DNA of 6,455 bases from JBKHHU01 sp046539045 (GTDB taxonomy: Bacteria; Planctomycetota; Phycisphaerae; SM23-33), in assembly GCA_046539045.1 (NCBI GenBank), contig JBKHHU010000189.1, forward strand, positions 1 to 6,455, in the 5' to 3' direction. The position numbers were made by a program, and so were the translations under genes. Below, in pieces: positions 5,845-6,455 of this stretch. Under the pieces are notes generated by a model. That model had not been told where the DNA came from. It did no database searches and saw nothing but the letters and a program-made list of their open reading frames with translations. How positions within the stretch are numbered: the first letter of the stretch is position 1; every line of letters begins with the position of its first letter.

Positions 5845-6455
5845 ATGTCCAAGCGCAAAGCCTTCACGCTTATCGAGTTGCTGGTGGTTATCGCGATCAT
5901 CGGGCTTCTGGTTTCCATTCTGGTGCCGGCACTGGCCAACATCCAGGACATTGCCAAACACGCAAAATGCAAGGCCAACCTCAAGACCATCGGTACCGCC
6001 GTCCAGACGTATAAAGAGAGCAACTACAGGCGAACAATGACGTTGGGCCGCGCCGACGACTTTAAAGCCGAAGCCGAAGCCCAGTCCAGTCTTGACAACC
6101 TCTGGGCCAACCAGGCCGAATGCAACATCCAGAGCTGGTGGTTGCTGGTTGCCGACAACGTTGTCGAGGAAAAGGCGTTCGTCTGCCCCTCCGACCAGAA
6201 GGCCCTGCCGTTATCCAAAGACGGGGGCAACTACGGTTTCCAGACCTGGATGAACGTGTCCTACGGCCTCCAGCCGGCAGTGCAAAGTGAAGAGAACCCC
6301 GCCTTCCCGGGCGCTAACGGTCAGCCGTCCGACACGGTCATCGTAGCCGACAAGCCGGATATGAAGAACGATACGAAGGTGCACGAGTGGAACGTGACTC
6401 CCAACCACCCGAAACTCGGGATCAACATGCTGTCGCTCGTCGGGACCGTCTCCAC
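5845..6455 (+). CDS. Pseudopilin-like protein, paralogue 2 (3' end outside window)
   Basis: The frame is open from the ATG to the window edge (203 codons plus two bases), so the C-terminus is missing. AAGGAG lies 6 nt before the ATG. The protein starts MSKRKA, then FTLIELLVV and a hydrophobic helix to about residue 30, a prepilin-type N-terminus with Ala at the cleavage site. It closely follows its upstream neighbour: KCKANLKTIG at 41-50, NIQSWWLL at 94-101, FVCPSD at 112-117 and GGNYGFQT at 127-134. Differences cluster in 101-111, in one deleted residue near 147, and in a variable segment before TPNH that is about seven residues shorter. In the H-x-DG motif, His is kept (NHPKLGINMLSL) but the following Asp is Val199 (LVGTVS). 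Whether this copy works like its neighbour is unknown. It is likely a surface or secretion component, as inferred for the first copy. Confidence 0.88.
   Translation, partial: MSKRKAFTLIELLVVIAIIGLLVSILVPALANIQDIAKHAKCKANLKTIGTAVQTYKESNYRRTMTLGRADDFKAEAEAQSSLDNLWANQAECNIQSWWLLVADNVVEEKAFVCPSDQKALPLSKDGGNYGFQTWMNVSYGLQPAVQSEENPAFPGANGQPSDTVIVADKPDMKNDTKVHEWNVTPNHPKLGINMLSLVGTVS

Larger units (their letters stand above)
4873..6455 (+). repeat. Diverged tandem duplication: leader plus pseudopilin gene
   Basis: Unit 1 runs from about 4873 to 5713 and unit 2 from about 5762 to beyond the window. Similarity begins at CCGGT, 76 nt (4873) and 83 nt (5762) before the two start codons, and continues through the ribosome binding sites into both genes. 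The best conserved leader part is 4907-4948 against 5804-5844, including GTCGAGCAG and (A/T)AGGAGAA(A/G)ATCATG. In a gap-free hand alignment of residues 1-146, about 105 positions are identical (roughly 72%). The genes then diverge, with small indels. Confidence 0.85.

Overview
The window looks like a chromosomal stretch from a GC-rich anaerobic or facultatively anaerobic bacterium of the PVC group, most likely a planctomycete. The evidence is two tandem pseudopilin-like proteins of the 'FTLIELLVVIAIIGLL ... CPSD ... H-x-DG' type that is greatly expanded in Planctomycetota and Lentisphaerota, a lipoprotein of the PQQ sugar/sorbosone dehydrogenase type, and a class I hybrid cluster protein with its own ferredoxin. 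The lineage is inferred from protein style only; there is no rRNA or tRNA in the window.

Layout. Positions 1-140 hold three perfect 11-bp-stem hairpins (two identical 31-bp copies flanking a variant in the opposite sense) beyond the 3' end of the first gene. Positions 223-1464 (minus strand) encode a lipoprotein beta-propeller dehydrogenase. A 595-bp gap between divergent genes follows, with no convincing gene. Near its right end, at 1957-1972, lies a perfect FNR/CRP-family palindrome, placed about 41.5 bp upstream of the start point predicted from a -10-like element. Positions 2060-2887 encode a ferredoxin-domain protein and 2980-4653 encode Hcp. They form a probable two-gene operon ending in a hairpin terminator at 4675-4719. 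A sigma70-like promoter (4756-4784) then precedes two tandem pseudopilin paralogues (4949-5713 and 5845 to the window end). Their similarity continues about 75-80 nt upstream of the start codons, so the duplicated unit included the 5' leader.

How the genes work together. The ferredoxin and Hcp form one functional unit: the iron-sulfur protein probably feeds electrons to Hcp, which reduces NO or hydroxylamine under nitrosative stress, and the palindrome suggests control by an FNR-family sensor such as HcpR, Dnr or FNR. The dehydrogenase acts outside the cytoplasm on an unknown sugar or aldehyde and has no visible functional link to the Hcp operon. The pseudopilins are probably exported, membrane-anchored surface or secretion components of unknown task.

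I did not find a clear previously undescribed system. The points most worth following are the covarying hairpin cluster, the FNR-type operator of the ferredoxin-hcp operon, and the duplicated pseudopilins, whose second copy has lost the Asp of the DG motif.
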